From NCBI RefSeq assembly GCF_003605385.1, contig NZ_QYTV02000002.1:311412-375411 (forward strand): a stretch of DNA of 64,000 nucleotides, written 5' to 3'. The position numbers were made by a program, and so were the translations under genes. The notes below the pieces were generated by a model. It ran no database searches. It worked only from the letters and a program-made list of their open reading frames with translations, and had not been told where the DNA came from. Positions within the stretch are counted from its first letter, which is position 1. Each line of letters begins with the position of its first letter. Source of the stretch: Siminovitchia acidinfaciens (GTDB lineage Bacteria; Bacillota; Bacilli; Bacillales; Bacillaceae_C). Positions 17,670-27,204 of this stretch are shown here, piece by piece.

Positions 17670-18437
17670 TTAATCCACCATATGATCGCTCCCGAAGAAC
17701 TTCTTGAACATTTGAATGCTTGTAGCACGGTTCATTGCAGCGATTGATGTTGTCAACGGAATACCCTTTGGACAAACCTGAACACAGTTTTGAGAGTTTC
17801 CGCATCCTGTAATTCCTCCGTCGTCCATTAATGCATCAAGACGCTCGTCCTTGTTCATTGAGCCTGTTGGATGCGCATTGTATAGACGAGGAAGCGATAG
17901 GAATGCAGGTCCGATAAAATCGGATTTGCTGTTTACATTTGGACATGCTTCCAAACATACGCCGCAAGTCATGCATTTGGAAAGTTCATACGCCCACTGG
18001 CGGTTTTTTTCCGGCATGCGAGGGCCAGGTCCAAGATCATACGTTCCGTCAATTGGAATCCAAGCTTTGATCCGTTTCAAGGAATCAAACATTCTGCTTC
18101 TGTCAATGACCAAGTCGCGTACAACCGGGAATGTATCCATCGGCTGCAATCTGATCGGCTGCTCCAACTGATCAATCAAAGCCGTACAAGATTGGCGAGG
18201 TTTGCCATTGATTTTCATAGAACATGCTCCACATACTTCTTCCAAGCAGTTCATATCCCATGCGATAGGTGATGTTTTTTCCCCTTTGGCATTCACCGGA
18301 TTACGGCGGATTTCCATTAATGCTGAAATTACGTTCATGTTTGGACGATAATCCAGTTTGAACTCTTCATCATATGGCTGGGAATCAGGATGATCTTGTC
18401 GAGTTATTATGAATGTGACAGTTCTATTTTCGCTCAT
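17670..18437 (-). CDS. sdhB: Succinate dehydrogenase iron-sulfur subunit
   Basis: 255 residues. The N-terminal plant-type [2Fe-2S] ligands are in CLEEVCGACSMKINGKPRQSC (about 64-84), and the C-terminal ferredoxin-like ligands are in CMTCGVCLEACPN near 156-168 and CGNSQNCVQVCPKG near 212-225, giving [4Fe-4S] and [3Fe-4S] clusters. It passes electrons from SdhA to the haem anchor SdhC and menaquinone. Last gene of sdhCAB; its start lies three bases from the sdhA stop. Confidence 0.97.
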   Translation of the reverse strand: MSENRTVTFIITRQDHPDSQPYDEEFKLDYRPNMNVISALMEIRRNPVNAKGEKTSPIAWDMNCLEEVCGACSMKINGKPRQSCTALIDQLEQPIRLQPMDTFPVVRDLVIDRSRMFDSLKRIKAWIPIDGTYDLGPGPRMPEKNRQWAYELSKCMTCGVCLEACPNVNSKSDFIGPAFLSLPRLYNAHPTGSMNKDERLDALMDDGGITGCGNSQNCVQVCPKGIPLTTSIAAMNRATSIQMFKKFFGSDHMVD

Positions 18438-18439
18438 CC

Positions 18440-20200
18440 TTATTTCTCCTCTTTCTTTTTAGAATAGTCCCTTTTACGAGGCTTAATAAGAGAAACATCC
18501 ACATCCTCGTAGCTGAATTCAGGCTGATTTTTGGCAGTGTTAAAGTCAGCCATTGTTGTTTTCAGCCATTCTTCATCATTCCGATCAGGGAATTCAGGTT
18601 TATAGTGGGCACCACGGCTTTCATTACGGTTCAAAGCACCGATTGTGATGACGCGAGCAAGCTGCATCATGTTCCACAATTGTCTTGTGAACATCGCACC
18701 CTGGTTGCTCCAGCTCGCTGTATCGTTGATATTGATATTTTTCCAGCGATCCATCAACTCAAGGATTTTATCGTCAGTTGCTTTCAAGTTTTTATTATTG
18801 CGGACAACTGTAACGTTGTTCGTCATCCATTCCCCAAGCTCTTTATGAAGGACATAGGCATTTTCAGTTCCATCGAGTGATGTGATATCTGCCCATTTCT
18901 CTTGTTCCTTCTGAACAGCGCCGTCAAATAGTGAAGAAGGAAGATCTTCAACACTCTTTTCAAGTCCGCTTACATATTTTACAGCTTCAGGTCCTGCAAC
19001 CATTCCCCCATAAATCGCTGAAAGCAAAGAGTTCGCACCTAAGCGGTTCGCACCATGCTGGGAGTAATCACATTCACCAGCTGCAAATAAACCTTCGATA
19101 TTCGTGTGCTGTTCATAGTCAACCCATAAGCCGCCCATAGAATAATGGACTGCAGGGAATATCTTCATTGGAACTTTGCGCGGGTCATCACCGGTAAACT
19201 TCTCGTAAATCTCGATGATACCGCCAAGTTTGATATCAAGCTCTTTTGGATCTTTGTGTGAAAGATCAAGATAAACCATGTTTTCCCCGTTAATTCCAAG
19301 CTTCTCATCCACACATACAGCGAAAATTTCCCGTGTAGCAATGTCACGCGGAACAAGGTTTCCATATGCCGGATATTTTTCTTCGAGGAAGTACCAAGGT
19401 TTTCCGTCTTTATACGTCCAAACACGGCCGCCTTCACCACGAGCTGACTCACTCATTAGGCGCAGCTTGTCATCACCAGGAATGGCAGTCGGGTGAATTT
19501 GGATGAATTCACCGTTCGCATATGTTGCCCCTTGCTGGTAAACAATAGATGCTGCTGAACCAGTGTTAATGACGGAGTTAGTAGATTTCCCAAAAATGAT
19601 TCCAGGTCCGCCAGTCGCCATGATAACAGCGTCTGCAGGGAACGATTGAATTTCCATTGTGTTCATGTTTTGCGCTACAATACCTTGACATACGCCGTTA
19701 TCGTCCTGGATGATACCAAGGAAATCCCAGCCCTCATACTTGTTAACAAGTCCAGCCACCTCGTGACGACGAACTTGTTCATCAAGTGCATATAAAAGTT
19801 GCTGACCAGTTGTAGCACCCGCAAATGCTGTACGGTGATGCTGCGTACCACCGAAGCGGCGGAAATCAAGTAATCCTTCAGGCGTCCTGTTGAACATTAC
19901 ACCCATTCTGTCCAAAAGATTAATAATAGAAGGAGCTGCCTCACACATAGCCTTTACAGGCGGTTGGTTGGCTAAGAAGTCTCCACCGTATACTGTATCG
20001 TCAAAATGGATCATAGGCGAGTCGCCTTCACCTTTTGTGTTTACCGCTCCATTAATTCCGCCCTGCGCACAAACAGAGTGGGATCGTTTTACGGGCACAA
20101 GGGAGAATAGATCCACCGAATTTCCTTGTTCTGCAATTTTGATTGTTGCCATCAGACCGGCTAATCCACCGCCGACGACAATGATTTTGCCCTTGCTCAT
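18440..20200 (-). CDS. sdhA: Succinate dehydrogenase flavoprotein subunit
   Basis: 586 residues. FAD dinucleotide-binding GGGLAGLMA near the N-terminus, SHSVCAQGGINGA near 41-53, the covalent-FAD His context GGTQHHRTAFAG near 116-127, a substrate-binding HYSMGGLWVD segment near 350 and HGANRLGANSLL near 385. Oxidises succinate to fumarate in the TCA cycle on the inner face of the membrane. Second gene of the operon, between sdhC and sdhB; length equals the B. subtilis protein. Confidence 0.98.
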   Translation of the reverse strand: MSKGKIIVVGGGLAGLMATIKIAEQGNSVDLFSLVPVKRSHSVCAQGGINGAVNTKGEGDSPMIHFDDTVYGGDFLANQPPVKAMCEAAPSIINLLDRMGVMFNRTPEGLLDFRRFGGTQHHRTAFAGATTGQQLLYALDEQVRRHEVAGLVNKYEGWDFLGIIQDDNGVCQGIVAQNMNTMEIQSFPADAVIMATGGPGIIFGKSTNSVINTGSAASIVYQQGATYANGEFIQIHPTAIPGDDKLRLMSESARGEGGRVWTYKDGKPWYFLEEKYPAYGNLVPRDIATREIFAVCVDEKLGINGENMVYLDLSHKDPKELDIKLGGIIEIYEKFTGDDPRKVPMKIFPAVHYSMGGLWVDYEQHTNIEGLFAAGECDYSQHGANRLGANSLLSAIYGGMVAGPEAVKYVSGLEKSVEDLPSSLFDGAVQKEQEKWADITSLDGTENAYVLHKELGEWMTNNVTVVRNNKNLKATDDKILELMDRWKNININDTASWSNQGAMFTRQLWNMMQLARVITIGALNRNESRGAHYKPEFPDRNDEEWLKTTMADFNTAKNQPEFSYEDVDVSLIKPRKRDYSKKKEEK

Positions 20201-20269
20201 CGAAAGGTTACACTCCTTTTTTACTTCTAATTGTATCGTTTTTCTCGCAACAAAGTCAGCTTGGGCCTA

Positions 20270-20896
20270 TTATATGAACCACTCAGGATAGGCAAAAGCA
20301 AAAGCTGCACGAATTCCGATAATAGATATAAGCACAAAGAAGATACCCATTACCCAAGTAGAGATGTATTGGGATCTTGGTGACTGTGTAATTCCCCATT
20401 TTACAAGGAAGCCCCACAGCCCGTTTGACAAGTGGAATGTAGCAGACAAGATTCCGATGATATAAATGAACAACATGATCGGATTGGTCAAAATATCCGC
20501 CATCATTTGGAAATCAACTTCCGCTCCAAGAGCTTTTTGGATACGTGTTTCCCAGACGTGCCAAGCAATAAAGAATAATAAGATAACTCCTGTAATTCGC
20601 TGCAAAGTGAACATCCAATTGCGGAAGAATCCTAATCTAACCGGATTATTATCAGCCGTGAATGCAATATAAAGCCCTAATACGGCATGAAATAATAAAG
20701 GTATATAGATTACAACAAACTCAAGGACTATCACAAAAGGAAGATTCCCGACAAATCCTGCCACATTGTTGTACGCCTCTTCGCCAATTGTAGCGAAATG
20801 GTTAATGAATAGATGTTGCACTAAAAAAATCCCTACTGGAATGACACCAAGTAAAGAGTGCAGCCTGCGCAAATAAAACTCTTTTTTTCCTGCCAC
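20270..20896 (-). CDS. sdhC: Succinate dehydrogenase cytochrome b558 membrane anchor
   Basis: 208 residues, five membrane helices and several His residues placed to ligate two haems (RRLHSLLG near 13, VQHLFINH near 26-33, LFHAVLG near 70, WHVWE near 113, ATFHLSNG near 155), as in the Gram-positive single-anchor SdhC. It hands electrons to menaquinone. Start is GTG at 20896, seven bases after AAGGGGGG. First gene of the operon. Confidence 0.96.
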   Translation of the reverse strand: MAGKKEFYLRRLHSLLGVIPVGIFLVQHLFINHFATIGEEAYNNVAGFVGNLPFVIVLEFVVIYIPLLFHAVLGLYIAFTADNNPVRLGFFRNWMFTLQRITGVILLFFIAWHVWETRIQKALGAEVDFQMMADILTNPIMLFIYIIGILSATFHLSNGLWGFLVKWGITQSPRSQYISTWVMGIFFVLISIIGIRAAFAFAYPEWFI

Positions 20897-21001
20897 GATT
20901 TACCCCCCTTAGTATTTAAGCGTCTGCTCATTTGACAGTTTTTGTCCGATTAGGCTTGTCGAACAACATAAATGTTTGTAACAAAGTTGTGACCATATTT
21001 C

Positions 21002-21030
21002 ATTCTACTCCCCTCGTCATAACTCGTCAA
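21002..21030 (-). promoter_or_regulatory. sigma-A promoter of sdhCAB
   Basis: On the - strand TTGACG (21025-21030) and TAGAAT (21002-21007) are separated by exactly 17 bases, upstream of sdhC by about 100 bp. Confidence 0.75.
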
Positions 21031-21150
21031 GACAAGGAGTTTCTAATTTATTCTAATCTGAATAATTAATCCAATACGTAATAAGATTCTTTTTCAATTA
21101 AATGCTATTTTCGTTTATAATATAGTCATATTTGAAAGTGAGGAATTATA

Positions 21151-21612
21151 GTGAAATCTTTATCCAATTATGAACAGCCTCATTTAAAAAATGAAGATCA
21201 GCCGGATGTGCCCGTCTTTGCTTATGAATTATTAAGAGACGTACTTATCCCCGAACTCCTTGGCGGCGACATCCATGAAGTTTCCTATTGGGCTGGAAAA
21301 CATGTTGCCCGAAGATTTCCGCTCTTGTCTCTTGATGAATCGATAGAGTTCTTCAAGGAAGCGGGCTGGGGCCATTTGCACATTGTCCATGAAAAGAAAA
21401 ATGAATTTCTGCTCGAACTAAGCGGCAGCATTGTCGAAAGACGGCTCTTGATGAATCCAGATCCTTCCTTCCGCCTTGAAGCCGGATTTCTTGCCGAGCA
21501 GGTCCAATCCATGAAACAGGTGACGACTGAGGCGTACGAAGAAATAAATAAAAAGCGGTCCACAGTTTCATTCACCATCCGCTGGGATAACAAAGACATC
21601 CTTGGGGTCTGA
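21151..21612 (+). CDS. yslB: YslB, DUF2507 family protein
   Basis: 153 residues divergent from sdhC, exactly where yslB lies in B. subtilis. The pattern YELLRDVLIPELLGGDIHEVSYWAGKHVAR at about 25-54 is the DUF2507/V4R-like ligand-binding fold. Function is unknown. GTG or ATG-like start at 21151 after GTGAGGAATTATA; an upstream TATAAT at about 21115 gives a plausible promoter. A short inverted repeat follows the stop. Confidence 0.85.
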   Translation: MKSLSNYEQPHLKNEDQPDVPVFAYELLRDVLIPELLGGDIHEVSYWAGKHVARRFPLLSLDESIEFFKEAGWGHLHIVHEKKNEFLLELSGSIVERRLLMNPDPSFRLEAGFLAEQVQSMKQVTTEAYEEINKKRSTVSFTIRWDNKDILGV

Positions 21613-21657
21613 TCCCCGCCGCGGTAACGCGTTAATGCAGTGGGGGTCAGACTCCAT
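21607..21657. repeat. Near-palindromic GGTCTGA/TCAGACC element
   Basis: GTCTGATCCCC at the yslB end is mirrored, with one mismatch, by GGGGGTCAGAC about 25 bp on, around a central ACGCGTT. It overlaps the last codon of yslB and can fold as a long hairpin. Similar GGGGTCTGACCCC palindromes are scattered in Bacillaceae intergenic DNA; only this one is clear in the window. Confidence 0.55.
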
Positions 21658-21663
21658 AAGCAG

Positions 21664-21687
21664 AGCCTGCTCCAATCGGAGCAGGCT
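21664..21687. terminator. Bidirectional terminator between yslB and lysC
   Basis: AGCCTGCTCC and GGAGCAGGCT form a perfect 10-bp stem with a 4-base loop between two convergent genes; GATTTCTTATTTT follows on the + strand. Confidence 0.85.
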
Positions 21688-21693
21688 GATTTC

Positions 21694-22194
21694 TTATTTT
21701 GCCGCCGTTTCTTCAAGAACTCCCAGTTCAAACGCGTCATGCAAATGCTGAGCAGCTGGCTTCATGTGAACGGAATCGACCAGCACTGACACTTTGATTT
21801 CAGATGTGCTGACCATTTTGGATTGAATTCCGTTGTCCGCCAGTACAGCAAACATTTTTGCAGCAACTCCAGGGTTTGAAACCATTCCTGACCCGACGAT
21901 AGATACTTTGGAAAGCCCTGTTTCACATTCAATATGATCAAATCCAATTGCTTCCTTTTCTTTTTCCAATACGTCAACCGCTTCCTGACGGTCTTTATCT
22001 TTGATTGAAAATGATAGGTTCGTCTGGTTGCTGTCGGTTTGGCTTTGAATGATGATATCCACATCAATTTGATTCGCAGCCAATGTTGAGAATACTGATG
22101 GTAACCCAGTTATTTCATTTTTCAAGCCAAATACGGTCATTCTAGTAATATTGTCTTCAAAAGCGACACCGCGCACGATCAAGTTCTTTTCCAT
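21694..22194 (-). CDS. lysC: Aspartokinase beta subunit from internal start
   Basis: Within lysC the ATG at 22194 ([14 protein letters not shown]) is preceded, nine bases away, by a full GAGGAGG. In B. subtilis the same gene yields a separate regulatory beta chain of about 163 residues from an internal start; here the product would be 166 residues holding both ACT domains. The site is seen directly; the functional parallel is established for the homologue. Confidence 0.8.
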   Translation of the reverse strand: MEKNLIVRGVAFEDNITRMTVFGLKNEITGLPSVFSTLAANQIDVDIIIQSQTDSNQTNLSFSIKDKDRQEAVDVLEKEKEAIGFDHIECETGLSKVSIVGSGMVSNPGVAAKMFAVLADNGIQSKMVSTSEIKVSVLVDSVHMKPAAQHLHDAFELGVLEETAAK

Positions 22195-22929
22195 GGAAGC
22201 TTCCTCCTCAATTACTGTTCCTTCTTCATCTTCGATGCTGGACCTTACTTCAAGTGATACGGAGTGGTTTTTCGCAAATTCAACGGCACGCGGATGCAGC
22301 ACGCCCGCACCCAAGTTTGCAAGCTCAAGCATTTCATCATAAGAGATGGACGCCAGCTTACGGGCCTTTGGAACGGATCGCGGATCGGATGTAAATACCC
22401 CCGTTACATCAGTGCAAATGGAGCAGCGTTCAGCTTTGAGTGCTGCTGCAAGAGCGACCGCAGTCGTATCGGAACCGCCTCTTCCAAGTGTTGTGATTTC
22501 TCCATCTTCCGTCACGCCTTGGAATCCGGCCGCAACGATGATTTTTCCATCTTTTAAAATTTCCTCTATATGATCCGTCCTGACATCAACAATTCTTGCA
22601 TTATTATGCACTTTTTCCGTGATAATTCCTGCCTGCCAGCCTGTCAATGAGACAGCCTGAGCCCCCATCTCTGTCAAGGCCATTGACAATAATGAGATGG
22701 ATACTTGTTCGCCAGTGGCAAGAAGCATGTCCATTTCACGTTTGGCCGGACGGTCCGTGATTTCGCCAGCCAGAGTCAAAAGCTGGTCAGTGGTCTTTCC
22801 CATAGCTGAAACGACAACTACAACATTTTTTCCATTTTCTTTTTCCGCGATGATTCTTTTTGCGGCATTTTTAATTTTATCCGTGGTGCTTAACGACGAT
22901 CCTCCGAATTTGATGACTATGGTACCCAT
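21694..22929 (-). CDS. lysC: Aspartokinase (lysine-sensitive type), alpha subunit
   Basis: 411 residues: amino-acid kinase domain to about 240 with KFGGSS at 7-12 and the aspartate-binding [12 protein letters not shown] near 173, then two ACT domains ([18 protein letters not shown] and [22 protein letters not shown]). It phosphorylates aspartate, the first step to lysine, methionine, threonine and diaminopimelate. Start ATG at 22929 after AAGGTAG. A lysine riboswitch upstream makes this the LysC-type enzyme. An internal start gives the beta subunit. Confidence 0.96.
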   Translation of the reverse strand: MGTIVIKFGGSSLSTTDKIKNAAKRIIAEKENGKNVVVVVSAMGKTTDQLLTLAGEITDRPAKREMDMLLATGEQVSISLLSMALTEMGAQAVSLTGWQAGIITEKVHNNARIVDVRTDHIEEILKDGKIIVAAGFQGVTEDGEITTLGRGGSDTTAVALAAALKAERCSICTDVTGVFTSDPRSVPKARKLASISYDEMLELANLGAGVLHPRAVEFAKNHSVSLEVRSSIEDEEGTVIEEEASMEKNLIVRGVAFEDNITRMTVFGLKNEITGLPSVFSTLAANQIDVDIIIQSQTDSNQTNLSFSIKDKDRQEAVDVLEKEKEAIGFDHIECETGLSKVSIVGSGMVSNPGVAAKMFAVLADNGIQSKMVSTSEIKVSVLVDSVHMKPAAQHLHDAFELGVLEETAAK

Positions 22930-22956
22930 AATCTACCTTCTTTCTTAAATAATTGA

Positions 22957-23178
22957 GAAAAGCGCAAGCGCCTTGCTTAGTCCCGGCGAGCACAAGACGA
23001 TCCCCGAGGAGGCAGGTCTTCAGCCAAGCAGCATACTTGAAGCATTTCAAAAAACTTCTTAGAAGATACTCCATACAGCTTTGCGACGAGCTGAACAAGA
23101 CTCCTTCGAATAAACTATAGCGCAGGAGCACAATTGCTTCCTTACAGGCTTGTGAGCTCTAGGGACTAGGCGCTTTTA
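22957..23178. repeat. Intergenic repeat family, copy 2
   Basis: Begins GAAAAGCGCAAGCGCC and ends GGGACTAGGCGCTTTT. It shares with the 25.28 and 37.15 kb copies the phrases CAGCTTTGCGACGAG, CTTCAGCCAAGC, CGCAGGAGCACAAT and GGCTTGTG. Position is notable: inside the lysC leader, between the riboswitch terminator and the coding start. Confidence 0.75.
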
Positions 23179-23190
23179 GACATAAAAAAA

Positions 23191-23437
23191 GCAATGAGAG
23201 TCTTCTCTCATTGCTTGTGAGTCACAGTTTTAAAAAAGTGAAAAAGCCACAACATGAGATAGCCCTCCAGCATGAACGTTGATTTCATACTGACAATTCT
23301 GCATTTATTAAATAACAGAACCAGCGAGAATAACCATGGGGGATTATTTTCACTTCGGCAATCCTTCCCTTTCATAACCCTTCTTAAAAGCCCCAGCTTC
23401 TCCGGATTACTACTCTTTAAGGTTTGCGCCTCTATCA
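23191..23437 (-). promoter_or_regulatory. Lysine riboswitch (L-box) with terminator
   Basis: The - strand contains the L-box landmarks in order: GAGGCGCAAACCTTAAAGAG and AGTAATCCGGAG at the 5' side, then GGGAAGGATTGCCGAAG, GGTTATTCTCGC, TCAGTATGAA and CTGGAGGGCTATCTC closing the outer helix at about 23255. A terminator (GCAATGAGAG/CTCTCATTGC at 23191-23214, then TTTTTTT) follows. When lysine binds, the aptamer favours the terminator, so lysC is repressed by lysine. Confidence 0.95.
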
Positions 23438-23456
23438 ATTTATTTGATTCCGATTC

Positions 23457-23485
23457 ATTATAGCACGCAGCCTTTTCCTATTCAA
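23457..23485 (-). promoter_or_regulatory. sigma-A promoter of the lysC leader
   Basis: TTGAAT at 23480-23485 and TATAAT at 23457-23462 with 17-base spacing. The minus-35 abuts the uvrC stop codon, so lysC has its own promoter right after uvrC. Transcription would start about 10 bp before the riboswitch. Confidence 0.85.
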
Positions 23486-25258
23486 CTATTCTTTCAACTT
23501 TTCTTTCAAATCGGTGGCAATCGGCAAAGGTATGCCCAGTTCGGTTATTTCCTCAATATCTGCTTCTTTCATTTTTTTCAATGAGCCAAAATGCTTAAGT
23601 AACCTCTGCTTTCGTGCCGGGCCGATACCTGGAACTTCATCAAGAATGGACTGAAAGGCCGATTTCCCCCTTAACTGGCGGTGAAAAGTGATGGCAAACC
23701 TGTGCACTTCATCCTGGATCCTTTGCATTAGGTAGAATTCCTGACTGTTTCTGGCAAGCGGTACTACGTCCAGGGGATCACCAAATAATAGCTGGGACGT
23801 CCTGTGCTTTTCATCTTTTGCCAGACCTGCCACAGGGATTTCAATTCCAAGCTCATTTTCCAATATATCCTTCGCTGCCTCTACTTGGCCTTTTCCACCA
23901 TCTATCAAGATAAGGTCAGGCAACGGAAGGCCGTCTTTAAGCACCCGTGAATATCTTCTCCTGACAACTTCTCTCATAGATTCGTAATCATCGGGGCCTT
24001 CCACCGTTTTTATTTTATACTTACGATATTCCTTCTTGTCCGGTTTTCCATTAATAAAAACGACCATCGCTGATACAGGATCGGCTCCCTGGATGTTGGA
24101 GTTGTCAAATGCCTCAATCCGATAAGGAGTATAAATGTCCATCACTTCTCCAAGCTTCTCAACAGCCCTGATGGTACGCTCTTCATCCCTTTCGATCAGG
24201 GCAAATTTATCATGAAGGGCAACCTTTGCATTTTTTTCCGCCAAATGTACGAGGTCCTTCTTTTGTCCCCTTTTCGGCGTGAGTATTTTCGTTTGAACAA
24301 GCTGTTCAGCCATTGATGCATCTACGGAATCGGGCAAAAGGATTTCCCTGGGCTTGAAATGCTGGGGCTGAAGGTAAAATTGTCCTAAAAATGTGAGAAA
24401 CTCTTCCTCCTGATCACCGTATACCGGGAATAATGATACATCCCTTTCAATCAACTTTCCCTGCCGGATGAAAAACACCTGGACACACATCCACCCTTTA
24501 TCAATTGAATAACCGAACACATCTCGATCGATAAAGTCTGAAGAAATGATTGTCTGCTTTTCCATCGTCGTTTCTATATGGGAAATTTGGTCGCGATATT
24601 CTTTAGCCCTCTCGAATTCAAGCTGATCGGAGGCTTCAATCATTTTTTGCTGTAAGTCTCTTTTGATAGCCTTATAGCCCCCATTTAGAAAACGGGTGAT
24701 CTCATCTGTTATTTCTTTGTATTTATTCGCATCCACCTCTGTGACACAAGGAGCCAGACACTGGTCGAGGTGATAATATAGACAGACCCTGTCGGGAAGG
24801 GACTGACATTTCCGCAGGGGATAAAGCCGGTCAAGCAGCTTTTTCGTTTCATGGGCCGCCCAGGCATTTGGATAGGGGCCGAAATATTTTGCTTTGTCCT
24901 TTTTAACTTTTCTTGTGATAATTAATCGCGGATGACGTTCATTCGTCAACTTTATATATGGGTAGCTCTTATCGTCTTTGAGCAGAACGTTATATTTCGG
25001 AGAATGTTTTTTGATCAGGTTCATTTCTAAAATAAGTGCTTCGACATCTGAAGATGTGACAATGTACTCAAAATCTTGAATCTCAGAAACAAGTCGCTGC
25101 GTTTTTGTGTCATGTGACCCAGTAAAATAGGACCGGACACGGTTTTTCAATTTTTTCGCTTTACCTACATAGATGATTGTTCCCTGCCTGTCTTTCATCA
25201 AATAACATCCGGGGTGGTCAGGCAGGATTTCTAGTTTATGTTTTATCAATTGGTTCAA
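23486..25258 (-). CDS. uvrC: UvrABC excinuclease subunit C
   Basis: 590 residues. N-terminal GIY-YIG nuclease (CYLMKD and [18 protein letters not shown] at about 18-45) cuts 3' of the lesion; a UvrB-binding UVR motif near 200-235 ([13 protein letters not shown]); the RNase H-like C-terminal nuclease containing [20 protein letters not shown] near 380-400; and helix-hairpin-helix repeats near the end ([20 protein letters not shown]). Nucleotide excision repair. Same place between lysC and trxA as in B. subtilis. Confidence 0.98.
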   Translation of the reverse strand: MNQLIKHKLEILPDHPGCYLMKDRQGTIIYVGKAKKLKNRVRSYFTGSHDTKTQRLVSEIQDFEYIVTSSDVEALILEMNLIKKHSPKYNVLLKDDKSYPYIKLTNERHPRLIITRKVKKDKAKYFGPYPNAWAAHETKKLLDRLYPLRKCQSLPDRVCLYYHLDQCLAPCVTEVDANKYKEITDEITRFLNGGYKAIKRDLQQKMIEASDQLEFERAKEYRDQISHIETTMEKQTIISSDFIDRDVFGYSIDKGWMCVQVFFIRQGKLIERDVSLFPVYGDQEEEFLTFLGQFYLQPQHFKPREILLPDSVDASMAEQLVQTKILTPKRGQKKDLVHLAEKNAKVALHDKFALIERDEERTIRAVEKLGEVMDIYTPYRIEAFDNSNIQGADPVSAMVVFINGKPDKKEYRKYKIKTVEGPDDYESMREVVRRRYSRVLKDGLPLPDLILIDGGKGQVEAAKDILENELGIEIPVAGLAKDEKHRTSQLLFGDPLDVVPLARNSQEFYLMQRIQDEVHRFAITFHRQLRGKSAFQSILDEVPGIGPARKQRLLKHFGSLKKMKEADIEEITELGIPLPIATDLKEKLKE

Positions 25259-25278
25259 GGAAGTGACCTCCCATTTCG

Positions 25279-25565
25279 AAATGCGTAAGCGCCTCGGTCA
25301 GCCCATACAAGCACAAGAAGATTCCCGAGGAGGCAGCCTTTCAGCCAAGCCGCTGACTTCGAATACCTCATGTAATGCCTCTTCGCATATGCTTCATGCA
25401 GCTTTGCGACGAGGTAAACCATCACATCTTCGAGTAAGCTATGCCGCAGGAGCACAATCTTTCTTGCAGGCTTGTGTCCTCGAGGGGCTAGGCGCTGGCC
25501 GACTTAGAGCGCCACGTCCTGTGGCGCCGTCGGCACTAGGACATCCTGTCCGTCGGAGCTGGACA
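25279..25565. repeat. Intergenic repeat family, copy 3
   Basis: Begins AATGCGTAAGCGCCTCGG and ends GTCGGAGCTGGAC. The second half carries small hairpins, GCGCCACGTCCTGTGGCGC and GGACATCCTGTCC, each with a TCC loop region. Located between uvrC and trxA. Confidence 0.75.
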
Positions 25566-25587
25566 AAAGATATTATTTTTCCAAAAA

Positions 25588-25613
25588 AAATCCGAGCCTA
25601 TTTGCTCGGATTT
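25588..25613 (-). terminator. trxA terminator
   Basis: AAATCCGAGC and GCTCGGATTT around a 6-base loop, with a T-run on both strands. Lies 10 bp after the trxA stop. Confidence 0.88.
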
Positions 25614-25622
25614 TTTAGTGAC

Positions 25623-25937
25623 TTAGAGATGCTTGTTAACTAATTCTGCCAATGCTTCTTTTGGTTGGAAGCCTACAGTTTTATCAACAACTTCGCCGTC
25701 TTTCATTACAAAGAGTGTCGGAATGCTCATGACTCCGTATTGGCTAGCTGTATCTTGGTTTTCATCAACGTTCACTTTGACGATTTTCGCTTTGCCGTCA
25801 AGCTCTCCATCCAACTCTTCGAGAACCGGAGCAATCATTTTACAAGGACCGCACCAAGGCGCCCAAAAGTCTACAAGTACGACACCTTCGCCAGTCTGAG
25901 TTTTAAAATCTTGGTCAGTTGCATTAATAATAGCCAT
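25623..25937 (-). CDS. trxA: Thioredoxin
   Basis: 104 residues with the redox motif WCGPCK at about 28-33, the buried Asp in LVDFWAPW, and the cis-Pro in SIPTLF near 73. Reduces disulfides in ribonucleotide reductase, PAPS reductase and other proteins. AGGAGGT precedes the ATG. Monocistronic, with its own terminator. Confidence 0.97.
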   Translation of the reverse strand: MAIINATDQDFKTQTGEGVVLVDFWAPWCGPCKMIAPVLEELDGELDGKAKIVKVNVDENQDTASQYGVMSIPTLFVMKDGEVVDKTVGFQPKEALAELVNKHL

Positions 25938-26199
25938 TTCTTTACCTCCTAATATACTATCCGAAACTAAGGCAAGTATATCATCAGGCTTTCAAACGCG
26001 CTAACAATTTGCCTGTAATTAATATTCCCGAAAGAATATTGTTTACACCTCGTTTTTGGGACAATCTTGCTCCGGTGGACAGGAATGTCCTAGTGGAGTT
26101 GATGCGCCAGGTCATGGATAGTTACGGCAGCATAACCTCGCGCGAAAGAAAAGCGCTAGCTTTTACGAGGACGAGGCTAAACGAGCGCTTCCGCTTTTC

Positions 26200-27177
26200 T
26201 TAAGAGGATGCCTTCATTTTACGGAACTCTTCAGTCAAAAGAGGCACCACTTCAAACAGGTCGCCGACAATTCCATAGTCCGCCACGTTGAAGATGGTAG
26301 CTTCCGGATCCTTGTTTATGGCCACGATCACCTTGGAATTGGACATACCGGCCATGTGCTGAATAGCGCCGGAAATTCCGCATGCAATATAAAGGTCCGG
26401 TGTCACCACTTTTCCCGTTTGTCCGATTTGGAGCGAGTAGTCACAGTAATCTGCGTCACAGGCACCACGTGAAGCTCCAACTGCCCCGCCAAGAACATCC
26501 GCAAGCTCCTTTAACGGTTCAAAGCCTTCGGCACTTTTTACTCCGCGCCCTCCGGCAACGATGACTTTTGCTTCTGATAAGTCGACACCTTCACTCGCTT
26601 TGGTAATAACCTCTTTTATGATAGTACGTAAATCTTTGATCTCCACAGCAACCGATGAGACCTCTCCACTTCTGGCTTCGTCCCTTTCCAATGGGTCGAT
26701 ATTATTAGGACGGATAGTAAAAAAAGTAAGGCCGTTTGTTAGTGCTTTCTTTTCAAATGCCTTTCCGGAATAAATGGGACGAGTGAATACAAAGCCGTCA
26801 TCGCCCTCTTCAATCGCAGTAACATCAGAAACAAGACCTGTGTTCAATTTGCTGGCGACTTTCGGAGACAAGTCCTTTCCAAGAGCTGTATGTCCAAAGA
26901 CGATGACATCTGGATTCTCTTGATCAGTCACCGCCATGAATGCTTGTGAAAATCCGTCTGAGGTATAATTCTTCAATTGCTCATCTTCTACTATAATCAC
27001 ACGGTCTGCTCCGTAGTGAATCATCTCTTCTGCTTTATCTTTCACTGAATCTCCGATTAGGACTGCGGACACTTCCCCGCCTTCCGCAACTTTTTTTCCT
27101 GCGGCAATTGCCTCGAATGAAACGTTCCTTAAGCTGCCATCCCGCAGTTCCCCAAGTACCAATACTTTTTTAGCCAT
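26200..27177 (-). CDS. etfA: Electron transfer flavoprotein alpha subunit
   Basis: 325 residues from the ATG at 27177 (MAKKVLVLGELRDGS), which sits eight bases behind AGGAGG; an ATG 24 bases upstream is inside the ribosome site and is rejected. The FAD-binding C-terminal half shows VAGGRGVKSAEGFEPL near 210, GASRGACDAD near 240, and QIGQTGKVVTPDLYIACGIS near 257-276. With EtfB it carries electrons from acyl-CoA dehydrogenases to the quinone pool. Last gene of the beta-oxidation group. Confidence 0.96.
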   Translation of the reverse strand: MAKKVLVLGELRDGSLRNVSFEAIAAGKKVAEGGEVSAVLIGDSVKDKAEEMIHYGADRVIIVEDEQLKNYTSDGFSQAFMAVTDQENPDVIVFGHTALGKDLSPKVASKLNTGLVSDVTAIEEGDDGFVFTRPIYSGKAFEKKALTNGLTFFTIRPNNIDPLERDEARSGEVSSVAVEIKDLRTIIKEVITKASEGVDLSEAKVIVAGGRGVKSAEGFEPLKELADVLGGAVGASRGACDADYCDYSLQIGQTGKVVTPDLYIACGISGAIQHMAGMSNSKVIVAINKDPEATIFNVADYGIVGDLFEVVPLLTEEFRKMKASS

Positions 27178-27204
27178 TGCTTCATACCTCCTGTTTCTCA
27201 TTAA

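Noticed and set aside
25263-25643. 126-codon + frame over the uvrC-trxA gap, and similar frames at 28318 and 37464 with the shared phrase APSALGHPV
   Set aside because: The shared peptide arises from the repeated DNA element itself. No ribosome site, and the frames overlap a terminator and trxA.
26009-26203. 64-codon + frame between trxA and etfA (MPVINIPERILFTPRFWDNL...)
   Set aside because: It starts at TTG without a ribosome site, runs into a piece of the intergenic repeat ending (CGCTTCCGCTTTTCTT) and has no recognised family. More likely noncoding spacer.
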